Below are positions 1-7,748 of a stretch of 64,000 nt of DNA, in pieces. Origin of the DNA: Azospirillum oryzae (GTDB lineage: Bacteria > Pseudomonadota > Alphaproteobacteria > Azospirillales > Azospirillaceae); contig NZ_FXAK01000005.1 of the NCBI RefSeq assembly GCF_900177515.1, forward strand, positions 380,501 to 444,500, in the 5' to 3' direction. Position numbers and translations under genes: made by a program. Positions within the stretch are counted from its first letter, which is position 1; each line of letters begins with the position of its first letter. A model generated the notes under the pieces. The model saw only the letters and a program-made list of their open reading frames with translations. It had not been told where the DNA came from and made no database searches.

Positions 1-2
1 AA

Positions 3-59
3 TTGCAGCTCGACGGGAATGGGAACGGCGCCGCAAAGGGCGACAGGGGGGCTGAATGA
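3..59 (+). CDS. 3' end of an upstream gene (partial, unidentified)
   Basis: A reading frame open from the window edge ends in a TGA at 57-59 that overlaps the ATG of the following kinase as ATGA. Such overlaps are common in this window and suggest translational coupling. The 18 visible residues (ending GDRGAE) carry no recognisable domain, so the product is unknown. A second frame ending at 53-55 is also open, which limits certainty. Confidence 0.4.
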   Translation: MQLDGNGNGAAKGDRGAE

Positions 60-2668
60 CCGAGGAGTCTTCCGGCCGCCTGCGCCGCCGCGCCGAAACC
101 ATCCTCAGCCGCGGAAACTTCGAAGCGGCGGACATCACCGCCACCTCGATGAAGGAACTGCTGCACGAGCTGTATGTCCATCAGGCCGAGCTGGAAATCC
201 AGAACGAGGAACTGCGCGGCGCCCAACAGGCGCTGGAGGCGTCGCGCCTGCAATATCTCCAGCTTTTCCAGTCGGTGCCGCTCGCCTGTCTGGCGGTGAA
301 TGCCGCCGGCATCGTCGGCGAGGCCAACAGCGCCGCCGAACGGCAGTTCGGCCTGCCGATGCTGCGGCTGAAGGGCCGGCCGCTGACGCTTCTGGTCGAC
401 AGCCTCGACCATGGCCGTCTGTTCACCGCGCTCGGCCGGCTGCGCGATGGCGGCGAATGGGTCCGGCAGGAGTTCCGCTATCTCGGGCCGCAGGGCACGA
501 TCATCGACGGGCTGACCGACGCCCGCCGGGTGACGCTGGACGACAGCGACCGCGGCGACGTGCTGCTGACCATCACCGACCTGACCGAACGCAATGCCTG
601 GCTGCGCGAGGTACAGCAGGCCCGCGACGATGCCGAGCGGGCGCGGGCCGACTATCACCATATCCTGCAGTCGGTCGGCGACGGCATCCTGGGGGTGGAC
701 GCCGACGGCCGCATCCGCTTCGTCAACGCCGCGGCGACGGCGATGACCGGCCATCTCGACCTCGACCTGATCGGCCGGCCGCCGTCGGACCTGCTGGCCG
801 GTCCGGCGCCGGAGACGGAGACGGGGCTTCCGGGGAGCGAGGGAGACACTGCATTCGGGGGCACTGGCCAGGCCGGCGGGGCGGCCCGCGCGCTGGCCCT
901 GTCGCTGACGGACGGCCGGCCCCGCCGCGTCGCCTGTGAAAGGCTGCGCCGCGAGGATGGCGGCACGCTGCTGGTGGAGATCTCCATCTCGCCGATGTTG
1001 GCATCGGGCAAGCGGCTGGCGCCGATGGAGGAGCGCATCCAAGGCGCCGTCGTCGCCTTCCGCGACGTCACCGCCCGGCGGACGGCGGAAGCGGCGCTGA
1101 ACCTCAGCGAGCGGCGGCACCGCGTGCTGGTGCAGTCGCTGCACGACGCGCTGGCGATGACCGCCGCCGACGGCCACAACCTGCTGGCCAATGCCATGGC
1201 CGAGCGGCTGTTGGACGGCCCGGCCCGCGCGCTGCTCGACCCCACGGCGTCCGCCTATGACGCGGCGGACGCGCAACCGGTCCAGACCACCGCCGGCCGC
1301 CGCTTCATCGACGCCAACGGCAACCGCCTGCACGGGCTTCCCCCCGCGGCGGAGGCGGTGCGCAGCGGCAAACCGGTGGTGGAACGCATCATCGGCATGG
1401 TCGAGGGGGGGGAGGCGACCGCGCCCACCCGCTGGCTGCGGGTGTCGAGCCACCCCGTCGCCGATCAGGCCGGCAGGGTGGAGGCCGTGGTGTCCAGCGT
1501 CGCCGACATCACCGCGGTGAAGGCGCTGGAGCGCGACCTGAACGTGGCGCTGGACGCCCGCGAACGCTTCCTGGCGGCGGCGAGCCACGACCTGCGCCAG
1601 CCGGTGCAGGCCTTGCTGCTGCTGTCCGACCTGCTGCTGAAGGAAAGCCTTCCCGCCGGGGCGCGGCGGATGGCGGAGCAGATCCAGTCGTCTCTCGGCG
1701 GGCTGGGCGGCATGCTGGACGGGATGCTCGACATCTCCAAGCTGGAGGCCGGGCTGGTGGCCCCCAATCCGGAACCGGTCGACATCGCCGCCCTGCTGGC
1801 CCGGCTGCATGGTGAATTCTCGGCCCTCGCCGAAAAGGGCGGGCAGAGCCTGCGTCTGGTGGCCCCGTCGCTGTCGACGCGGACCGATCCGGGACTGCTC
1901 GAGCGGGTGCTGCGCAACCTGCTGACCAACGCGCTGCGCTACGCCCCCGGCGGCCGGGTGCTGCTCGGCGCCCGGCGGCGCGGCGACCGCCTGCAGATCG
2001 AGGTGTGGGACAACGGCATCGGCATCGCCGACCAGCATATCGGCCGCATCTTCCAGGACTTCTTCCAGGTGGGCAACGCCGCCCGCGACCGGCGCGAAGG
2101 TCTGGGGCTTGGGCTGAGCATCGCCCGGCGGCTGGTCACCATGCTGGGCGGCGATATCGACGTGACCTCCTCGCTCGGCCGGGGCAGCCGCTTCACGGTC
2201 AGCCTGCCGCTGACGGAGCAAAGGGCGAATGGCGGGGAACATCCGGCCGTGGGCGGAAGCGCCGGCGGCAGCCTGACCGGCGATGGCACGGACCGGCTGG
2301 TCATGCTGGTGGAGGACGACGCCGTCATCCGCATGGCGCTGGTCCTGATGCTGGAGGATTGGGGCTATCGCGTGATGGAGGCCGGCAGCGGGGCTGAGGC
2401 GGAGCAGCTTCTGGACAGCCTGATCGACGCGGGCGAACCGCCCGACCTGATCCTCGCCGACTATCGCTTGCCGGAGGGGACCACCGGGCTGATGGTGATG
2501 GACATGGTCCGCCGCCGCCTGTCGCGCGACGTTCCCGGTGTTCTGCTGACCGGCGACACTTCGGCCGACCGTCTGCGCGAAGCGGCCGGCGCGCAGTGCG
2601 CGCTGCTGCACAAGCCGATCCAGCCCGCCCGCCTGCAGGACGCGCTGGCTTCGGCGTTGGGCGGGTAG
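56..2668 (+). CDS. PAS-domain hybrid sensor histidine kinase with C-terminal receiver
   Basis: Predicted soluble hybrid histidine kinase of 870 residues. A short coiled region (about 30-60) is followed by PAS-like modules at roughly 65-180, 200-345 and 350-490. The H-box reads AASHDLRQPVQ with the phospho-acceptor His at residue 511. The ATPase domain shows the N-box LLTNALRYAP, DNGIGIADQH and GLGLGLSIARRL. A receiver domain starts near residue 750, with the acidic pair in VEDDAVIR and the phospho-acceptor Asp at residue 802 (LADYRLPEG). SHDLRQP in place of the commoner SHELRTP marks a subfamily of PAS hybrid kinases. There are no transmembrane segments, so the signal is probably cytosolic (redox, ligand or flavin), but no cofactor residues can be named. 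The start has a strong purine-rich ribosome site (AGGGGGG) and overlaps an upstream stop. The phosphorelay partner is not evident. Confidence 0.9.
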   Translation: MTEESSGRLRRRAETILSRGNFEAADITATSMKELLHELYVHQAELEIQNEELRGAQQALEASRLQYLQLFQSVPLACLAVNAAGIVGEANSAAERQFGLPMLRLKGRPLTLLVDSLDHGRLFTALGRLRDGGEWVRQEFRYLGPQGTIIDGLTDARRVTLDDSDRGDVLLTITDLTERNAWLREVQQARDDAERARADYHHILQSVGDGILGVDADGRIRFVNAAATAMTGHLDLDLIGRPPSDLLAGPAPETETGLPGSEGDTAFGGTGQAGGAARALALSLTDGRPRRVACERLRREDGGTLLVEISISPMLASGKRLAPMEERIQGAVVAFRDVTARRTAEAALNLSERRHRVLVQSLHDALAMTAADGHNLLANAMAERLLDGPARALLDPTASAYDAADAQPVQTTAGRRFIDANGNRLHGLPPAAEAVRSGKPVVERIIGMVEGGEATAPTRWLRVSSHPVADQAGRVEAVVSSVADITAVKALERDLNVALDARERFLAAASHDLRQPVQALLLLSDLLLKESLPAGARRMAEQIQSSLGGLGGMLDGMLDISKLEAGLVAPNPEPVDIAALLARLHGEFSALAEKGGQSLRLVAPSLSTRTDPGLLERVLRNLLTNALRYAPGGRVLLGARRRGDRLQIEVWDNGIGIADQHIGRIFQDFFQVGNAARDRREGLGLGLSIARRLVTMLGGDIDVTSSLGRGSRFTVSLPLTEQRANGGEHPAVGGSAGGSLTGDGTDRLVMLVEDDAVIRMALVLMLEDWGYRVMEAGSGAEAEQLLDSLIDAGEPPDLILADYRLPEGTTGLMVMDMVRRRLSRDVPGVLLTGDTSADRLREAAGAQCALLHKPIQPARLQDALASALGG

Positions 2669-2727
2669 CGGTGGTGCCCTGTCATGTTGCGGGTAGTCCC
2701 CAGGCTCTTTTTCCAGTTCCGCTGATT

Positions 2728-2741
2728 TTGACTCACGTCAA
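2728..2741 (+). promoter_or_regulatory. FixK/FNR-type anaerobox
   Basis: The 14-mer TTGACTCACGTCAA is a perfect 5-bp inverted repeat (TTGAC-N4-GTCAA). It fits the alphaproteobacterial FixK/FNR consensus TTGAY-N4-RTCAA. It lies 76 bp before the CHASE3 kinase start. A TSS about 41.5 bp downstream of its centre would fall near 2776, just after a weak -10-like TACAGA at 2761-2766, which fits a class II activated promoter. The match is seen directly; oxygen control is inferred. Confidence 0.6.
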
Positions 2742-2816
2742 TGCCGCCCCTGCGGGAAGATACAGACTGCCCGGACAATGGATCAGGCGGTCTTCGCCGT
2801 GAAGCGGGAATAGGCC

Positions 2817-4151
2817 ATGTCGATCAACACGGATGCCAGCTTGGCGCGGAAGCAGGTCCGCGCCCGTGCCGCCAGAGTATCGGCGGTGCTGTTCGGCGGC
2901 CTGTTCGTCGGCTTTCTGCTTCTCGTCTTCGTGTTCATCGAATATCGCCGCGCCATCGACTGGGTCGACCACACGCATAAAGTCATCTCCACGGTTGAGG
3001 ATCTGCAGTCCAGCCTGTCCGATGCCGAATCCAGCCAGCGCGGCTATTTGCTGTCGCAGGACCGGGACCAGTTCGCCTCCTACGAGCAGGGGGTGGCGCG
3101 CAGCCGGGCGCTGCTGGACCGTCTTGGCGTCCTGACCGCCGACAACCCCGTCCAGCAGGACAAGGTGAAGGCCCTGCATGCGCTGACCGCCGACCGTCTC
3201 GAACGGATGGCCGAGGTTCTGCGGCAGGTGGAGGACGCCGGCCTCGGCCGGGCGTTCGACATGGCGCGGGAGGGCACGGGCGCCGGCATGATGGCCGAGA
3301 TCCGGCGGACGACCGCCGCCATGCGGGCGGAGGAGAGCCAACTGCTCGCCCGGCGCAGCCGCCAGGCCACCATCCTGGAACTGCTAATGATCGGCTATGG
3401 GCTGCTGTTCGTGACGGTCGCCGGCTGGCGCGGCTACACGACGGTCCGGCGGCTGGAGCGGGATTATCAGGCGGAATGGGCGGAGGGGCAGGCGCTGGCC
3501 GCGGCGCTGCAGGAGAACCGCGTCCTGCTGGACGAGGTGAACCACCGGGTGAAGAACTCGCTGCAGATCGTCGCCAATCTGCTGCGGACCCAGGCGCTCC
3601 GCCATCGCAGCCCGGAGGTGCGGGAGGAACTGCTGGAAAGCAGCGGCCGGGTGCTGGCGATCGCCGAGGTCCATCGCCGTCTCTACGGCGAAGGGGCGGT
3701 GTACGACACGGTCGAACTGTCGGACCTGATCCGCAGCATCGCCGAGAACGCGATACCGGCCAGCGGGGGCGGCGGGGGGGCCGGCGAGCCGACGATTAGC
3801 GTGGCGGTGGGCACGCCGCTGGCGGCTCCGGTCGACACCGCGGTCCCGGTGGCGCTGATCGTCAACGAACTGCTGACCAACAGCTACAAGCACGCCTTCC
3901 CCGATGGGCGGACCGGCACCGTCCGGCTGGACATGGAGGTGGAGGGCAATGAGGTCCGCATCGACGTCGCCGACGACGGCATCGGCCTGCCCGACGAGGT
4001 CGCCAGCACCGGCGGCGGCGGCTTCGGGCTCAACACGGTCCGCAATCTGACGCGGCAGATCAGGGGGCGGCTGGAGATCGAACGTTTGACTCCGGGCACG
4101 CGCTTCCTTTTAACTTTCCCCATGAGGCCGGGAAAACCAACCCGGGCGTGA
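2817..4151 (+). CDS. CHASE3-domain membrane histidine kinase (HisKA_2/HATPase_c family)
   Basis: Inner-membrane sensor kinase of 444 residues. A first transmembrane helix lies at about 20-42. A CHASE3-type periplasmic helical sensor follows at about 45-175, with the typical QRGYLLSQDRDQF stretch. A second helix lies at about 185-207. The dimerisation/phosphoacceptor segment is EVNHRVKNSLQIVANLL with His 243, typical of the HisKA_2 (LytS/HWE-related) group. The ATPase domain has LIVNELLTNSYKHAF and DDGIGLP. The gene is followed after 37 bp by a single-domain response regulator, its likely partner. The CHASE3 ligand is unknown. A FixK/FNR-like box upstream suggests low-oxygen control. The ATG at 2817 was chosen because it follows a GCGGGAATAGG ribosome site. 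Confidence 0.9.
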   Translation: MSINTDASLARKQVRARAARVSAVLFGGLFVGFLLLVFVFIEYRRAIDWVDHTHKVISTVEDLQSSLSDAESSQRGYLLSQDRDQFASYEQGVARSRALLDRLGVLTADNPVQQDKVKALHALTADRLERMAEVLRQVEDAGLGRAFDMAREGTGAGMMAEIRRTTAAMRAEESQLLARRSRQATILELLMIGYGLLFVTVAGWRGYTTVRRLERDYQAEWAEGQALAAALQENRVLLDEVNHRVKNSLQIVANLLRTQALRHRSPEVREELLESSGRVLAIAEVHRRLYGEGAVYDTVELSDLIRSIAENAIPASGGGGGAGEPTISVAVGTPLAAPVDTAVPVALIVNELLTNSYKHAFPDGRTGTVRLDMEVEGNEVRIDVADDGIGLPDEVASTGGGGFGLNTVRNLTRQIRGRLEIERLTPGTRFLLTFPMRPGKPTRA

Positions 4152-4188
4152 CGCTTCCGTACATCGTGCAAAAATTACAAGAAAAACA

Positions 4189-4587
4189 ATGAAGATATTG
4201 ATCATAGAAGACGAATTTCTGATCGCCGAGGGCGTGGCGCTGACGCTTCAGTCCGCCGGCCACGAGGTGACGGGGATCGCGGAGGATCTGCCCTCCGCCC
4301 TCGCCCTGGCCGGGAAGGAGACCCCCGACATGGCGTTCGTCGACATCAAGCTGGCCAACGGGTCGAACGGGCTGGACGTCGCCCGCGAACTGAAGGCGAT
4401 GGGGATCCCGTGCGTCTTCGCAACCGGGAATCCGCCCAGCAAGGCCCAGGCCGGCGGCGTCGGGCTGGGCTATATCGCCAAGCCCTTCTCGCCGCGCGTC
4501 CTGGTGCAGACCGCCGCCTTCGTCTCCCGGCTGCTGTCGCCCTGCGCCCCGTCGGCGGCGGCGCCCAGCGGATTCGTCACCCTCTAA
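4189..4587 (+). CDS. single-domain response regulator
   Basis: Receiver-only response regulator of 132 residues. The N-terminal acidic cluster is in IIEDEFLIAEG, the phospho-acceptor Asp is residue 52 (FVDIKL), the Thr switch is in FATGNPP and the conserved Lys is in YIAKPFSP. There is no output domain, so it probably acts by protein-protein contact or passes phosphate onward. It follows the HisKA_2 kinase and the pair is likely cotranscribed. The 37-bp spacer is unusually A-rich (AAAAATTACAAGAAAAAC) for this GC-rich genome and has no good ribosome site, so translation may be weak or use an unstructured leader. HWE/HisKA_2 kinases with CheY-like single receivers are common in alphaproteobacteria. 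Confidence 0.88.
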   Translation: MKILIIEDEFLIAEGVALTLQSAGHEVTGIAEDLPSALALAGKETPDMAFVDIKLANGSNGLDVARELKAMGIPCVFATGNPPSKAQAGGVGLGYIAKPFSPRVLVQTAAFVSRLLSPCAPSAAAPSGFVTL

Positions 4588-4599
4588 GAAGCGTCGGTT

Positions 4600-5298
4600 T
4601 CAGAAGCCGGTGAAGCGGGTGAACGCCTCAGCCGGTTCGCGCTCGGTCGGGAAGTTGTTCTCCGGCGCCGACCAGTCGGCGAAGCCCAGCGCCATGCCGC
4701 TGGCGATGATTTCCGTGTCGGGCAGCCCCAGATGGCGGGCGGTGATGGCGTGGCGGTAGCAGAAGGCCGCCTGCGGGCAGGTCTCCAGCCCGAAGCCGCG
4801 GGCGACGATCATGACATTCTGCATGAACATGCCGAGGTCGAGCCAGGCGCCCTTGCCCATGTCGCGGTCGATGGAGAAGAACAGCCCGACCGGCGCCCCG
4901 AAGAACAGCCAGTTGCGGCCGTGCTGACGCGCCATCCGTTCCCGGTCGCCCTTGCCGATGCCGATCGAGCCGTAGAGCGCCCATCCCACAGCCCGGCGAC
5001 GGCCGAGATAGGGCTCCCGCCAGTTTTCCGGGTAATAGGGATATTCCGGCACCTCCGGCTCCCCCGCCTCATGGGCGGCCAGCAGTTCCGCCGACAGGGC
5101 GGCGCGCGCCTCCCCGGCGATGGCATGGACCTTCCAGGGCTGGATGTTGGAACCGCTCGGCGCGCGGGCGGCGAGGTCGAGGATGCGCAGCACCGTCTCG
5201 CGCTCCACCGGCGTCGGCAGGAAGGCGCGGATGCTGCGCCGCCCGGCGACGGCGTCCAGGACGGAGAGGGAAACGGAGAGGGGAGGGGCGCTGCTCAT
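4600..5298 (-). CDS. nitroreductase-family flavoprotein
   Basis: FMN-dependent nitroreductase-like oxidoreductase of 232 residues, a normal length for the family. The FMN phosphate-binding start RRSIRAF lies near residue 20. The conserved ARAPSGSNIQPW segment is near 43-54 and the C-terminal ASGMALGFAD stretch is typical. Family members reduce nitroaromatics, quinones or related substrates with NAD(P)H; the substrate here cannot be read from sequence. Its ATG overlaps the stop of the upstream osmC-like gene (ATGA at 5295-5298), so the two are translationally coupled. That pairing points to a role in peroxide or electrophile defence. Confidence 0.88.
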   Translation of the reverse strand: MSSAPPLSVSLSVLDAVAGRRSIRAFLPTPVERETVLRILDLAARAPSGSNIQPWKVHAIAGEARAALSAELLAAHEAGEPEVPEYPYYPENWREPYLGRRRAVGWALYGSIGIGKGDRERMARQHGRNWLFFGAPVGLFFSIDRDMGKGAWLDLGMFMQNVMIVARGFGLETCPQAAFCYRHAITARHLGLPDTEIIASGMALGFADWSAPENNFPTEREPAEAFTRFTGF

Positions 5299-5771
5299 CC
5301 CTCGACCTCAACCGTCGGCTCGTGCCGGACCGGGAAGTTGACGGAACGGGCGATGAAGCATTTCTCCGCGGCGTCGTGGTGCAGCGCGAGCGCCTTTTCG
5401 GCGTCCGATCCCGGCGCCAGCGTCACCCGCGGCCGCAGAACGACGGTGGTGAACTGGCCGGCGCCGTCGGCTTCCTCCTCCATCACCCCCTCGGCCTCGT
5501 CGCTGTAGGCGGTGACGGTGATCCCGGCGGTGGCGCAGAGATGCAGGTACCAGAGCTGATGGCAGGAGGACAGGGCGCCGACCAGCATCTCCTCCGGGTT
5601 CCAGCGCGCCGGATCGCCGCGGAAGGCCGGGTCGGAGGTCGCGGGAATGGCAGGCTTGGTGCCGGCGGTCAGCTCGTGGTCGCGGCTGTAGGCCTTGTAG
5701 CCCGAGGTGCCGGTGCCGAGATTGCCGGTCCAGCTCAGCCGGACGGCATAGCGGTGTTGCCTGTGCGCCAT
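5295..5771 (-). CDS. OsmC/Ohr-family peroxiredoxin-like protein
   Basis: OsmC-family protein of 158 residues. These proteins use two cysteines to reduce organic or lipid hydroperoxides. The candidate catalytic cysteines are Cys70 (GALSSCHQLWYL) and Cys138 (AEKCFIARSVN). The NPEEMLVGALSSC block is diagnostic. The start at 5771 (MAHRQHRYAV) has an excellent ribosome site GGAGGGAGGAA immediately upstream. Longer in-frame extensions run into the neighbouring carrier gene and were not used. The stop overlaps the start of the nitroreductase gene. The carrier gene just upstream on the same strand may belong to the same transcript (14-bp gap). Confidence 0.9.
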   Translation of the reverse strand: MAHRQHRYAVRLSWTGNLGTGTSGYKAYSRDHELTAGTKPAIPATSDPAFRGDPARWNPEEMLVGALSSCHQLWYLHLCATAGITVTAYSDEAEGVMEEEADGAGQFTTVVLRPRVTLAPGSDAEKALALHHDAAEKCFIARSVNFPVRHEPTVEVEG

Positions 5772-5785
5772 GAACTTCCTCCCTC

Positions 5786-6679
5786 CTACTGCATCACGAT
5801 CATCAGAAGCGCCGGCAGCCCGACGAAGGCCATGGCGGTGGAGCACAGGACCATGCCGGCCACATCCTCCGGCGAATTGCCGTAGCGCAACGCCCAGAGA
5901 TAGTTGAAGACCGCCACCGGCATGGAGCTTTGCACCAGCACCACGCCGCGCGTGGTCCCGGTCAGCCCCATCGCCCAGGATACCAGCAGTCCCATGGCGA
6001 AGCCGACCGCCAGCCGGAAGGCCGACATCGACAGCGCCCGCACCGCCCCCGACAGCCGCAGCTTCGACAGCGCCACCCCCAGCGAGAACAGCATCAACGG
6101 CACGGCGCAATTGCCCAGCAGCGTGGTGGTGTTGCCGATCCACAGCGGCAGCGGCAGCCCGGCCAGCTGGATCGCCACCGCCAGCGCCACCGCGTAGATC
6201 GTCGGCGTGCGCGCCATCTGCCCCAAATCGAACCGCCCGGCGGCCAGCGCCGGCCCCAGCGTGAACTGGCCGACCGCCATCACCGCATAGAACAGGACGG
6301 CAAGGCTGAGGCCGTTCTCACCGAAGGCGAACAGGCAGACCGGCAGACCCAGGTTGCCGGCGTTGGGAAAGGCCATCGCCGGTATATAGACCCGCAGCGA
6401 CAGTCCGCTCGCCAGCAGCACGGGCACCGACGCCAGCGCGGTCAGCGCCATGCAGGCGGTCGCCGCCAGCGCCATCTCCCCCATCACGTCGGCCGACAGG
6501 TGCAGCCGGGTCAGGGCAGAGAAGACTAGGCAGGGCGACGACACGTTGATCGCGAAGGTGGTGATGAAGGCGCTGTCGTAGGGAAGCTTTCGGCGGGTCC
6601 AGCCATAGCCCAGCGCCGCCACCAGGAAGACCGGGGCCAGCACCGCAAAGGCGTCGGACAGAAGGGCGAAGGCGGGCAT
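5786..6679 (-). CDS. AEC-family (auxin efflux carrier type) permease
   Basis: Integral membrane carrier of about 297 residues with roughly ten hydrophobic helices. The N-terminus LAPVFLVAALGYGWTRRKLP and an internal FPNAGNLGLPV motif are hallmarks of the AEC/AbrB-like family, whose bacterial members export malonate, malate or other small acids. The substrate is unknown. The start is uncertain: 6679 (MPAFALLSDAF) matches the usual family N-terminus, but upstream in-frame ATGs at 6736, 6760 and 6799 would add a charged leader. None has a convincing ribosome site. It is the first gene of a minus-strand run leading to osmC and the nitroreductase. Confidence 0.82.
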   Translation of the reverse strand: MPAFALLSDAFAVLAPVFLVAALGYGWTRRKLPYDSAFITTFAINVSSPCLVFSALTRLHLSADVMGEMALAATACMALTALASVPVLLASGLSLRVYIPAMAFPNAGNLGLPVCLFAFGENGLSLAVLFYAVMAVGQFTLGPALAAGRFDLGQMARTPTIYAVALAVAIQLAGLPLPLWIGNTTTLLGNCAVPLMLFSLGVALSKLRLSGAVRALSMSAFRLAVGFAMGLLVSWAMGLTGTTRGVVLVQSSMPVAVFNYLWALRYGNSPEDVAGMVLCSTAMAFVGLPALLMIVMQ

Positions 6680-6916
6680 GGAGGCTGTGCGGATCCCGTG
6701 CTGCAACCGGTGGGTGGACGAATTGTCAGCCACCATGGCGGCATTCCCGCGCCGCGTCATCCCCCCAAGCCCAAGCCACCGCGCAAGGCAGCCGCGCAAA
6801 GGATCAGTTTGCGCAGGATGGCCGGGGGCATTGGCGGTAGGCCGGGGTGCGATTGTTTGCCGATCCGGCGCCGCGGTCCAAGTCGCTGCGGAGCCAACCG
6901 GAAAAGGATCATGAAC

Positions 6917-7543
6917 ATGGCAACTGCGCCGCTTACCGTCATCGCCCTGAATTGTTCATTGAAGGCGTCGGACAAGCCGTCCTCGACCGATGTGCTGCTG
7001 GGGCAGGTGCTGTCCGAACTGGCCGGCCATGGTGTTTCCGCGGCCGGCGAGGTGGTGCGGGTCGCCGGGCTGAACATCAAGCCGGGCGTGACGTCCGACG
7101 AAGGGGAGGGGGACGACTGGCCGGCGCTGCGCCGCCGCATCCTGGACGCCGACATCCTGCTGCTCGGCACGCCGATCTGGTTGGGCCAGCCCTCCTCCGT
7201 CTGCAAGCGGGTGCTGGAGCGGATGGACGCCTTCCTGGGCGAGACCGACGACCAGGGGCGGATGGTGTCCTTCGGCAAGGTCGCCGCGGTCTGCGTCGTC
7301 GGCAACGAGGACGGCGCCCACCATGTCTGCGCCGAGCTGTTCCAGGCGCTGAACGACGTCGGCTTCACGCTCGCCGCGACCGCCGGCACCTATTGGGTCG
7401 GAGAGGCGATGCAGTCGACCGACTATCGCGAGTTGAAGGAGACGCCGAAGCCGGTCGCCACCACCAATGCCATGCTGGCGCGCAATGCCGCCCATCTCGC
7501 CGGCCTGCTGAAGGGCGCGCGTTATCCGGGGGCGCCGGGCTGA
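6917..7543 (+). CDS. NADPH-dependent FMN reductase / flavodoxin-fold oxidoreductase
   Basis: Flavodoxin-fold NAD(P)H oxidoreductase of about 208 residues. The N-terminus TVIALNCSLKASDKPSST is the FMN phosphate loop. LLGTPIWLGQPSSVCKRVLERM is the flavin-contacting strand-helix typical of NADPH-dependent FMN reductases. The ATG at 6917 sits 8 bp after AAGGA; an ATG at 6911 is closer than ideal. It is divergent from the AEC carrier. Substrates could be FMN, quinones or azo compounds and cannot be fixed from sequence. It probably stands alone as a transcription unit. Confidence 0.85.
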   Translation: MATAPLTVIALNCSLKASDKPSSTDVLLGQVLSELAGHGVSAAGEVVRVAGLNIKPGVTSDEGEGDDWPALRRRILDADILLLGTPIWLGQPSSVCKRVLERMDAFLGETDDQGRMVSFGKVAAVCVVGNEDGAHHVCAELFQALNDVGFTLAATAGTYWVGEAMQSTDYRELKETPKPVATTNAMLARNAAHLAGLLKGARYPGAPG

Positions 7544-7673
7544 GGAGCCTCGCCACATCCCCGAGTCGCGGCGCTTCGATCGGGGCGCCGCCGGCCCCCG
7601 GCGACAGGGTTCCGCGGTCGAGGGCGCACCGGATCGCGAAGCATGGCTTTTGAGCAATCTTTATCACGAGTCA

Positions 7674-7690
7674 GTAACGATTTGTAACGA
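7674..7690 (+). promoter_or_regulatory. phased direct repeat upstream of bcsA
   Basis: GTAACGA occurs twice, at 7674-7680 and 7684-7690, exactly 10 bp apart (one helical turn), in the 205-bp region between the FMN reductase and bcsA. Tandem half-sites on the same DNA face are typical of response-regulator operators. No protein can be assigned, and no clear -35/-10 pair was found next to it. Confidence 0.35.
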
Positions 7691-7748
7691 AGCTTGAGCG
7701 ATAAGGGGGCACCCACTAAGGTGGAATGGCACAATTCCGCGGATCCGC

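Noticed and set aside
6698..6910. N-terminal extension of the FMN reductase gene
   Set aside because: The extension is Arg/Pro-rich, has no ribosome site and overlaps the AEC gene region; the FMN loop begins after 6917.
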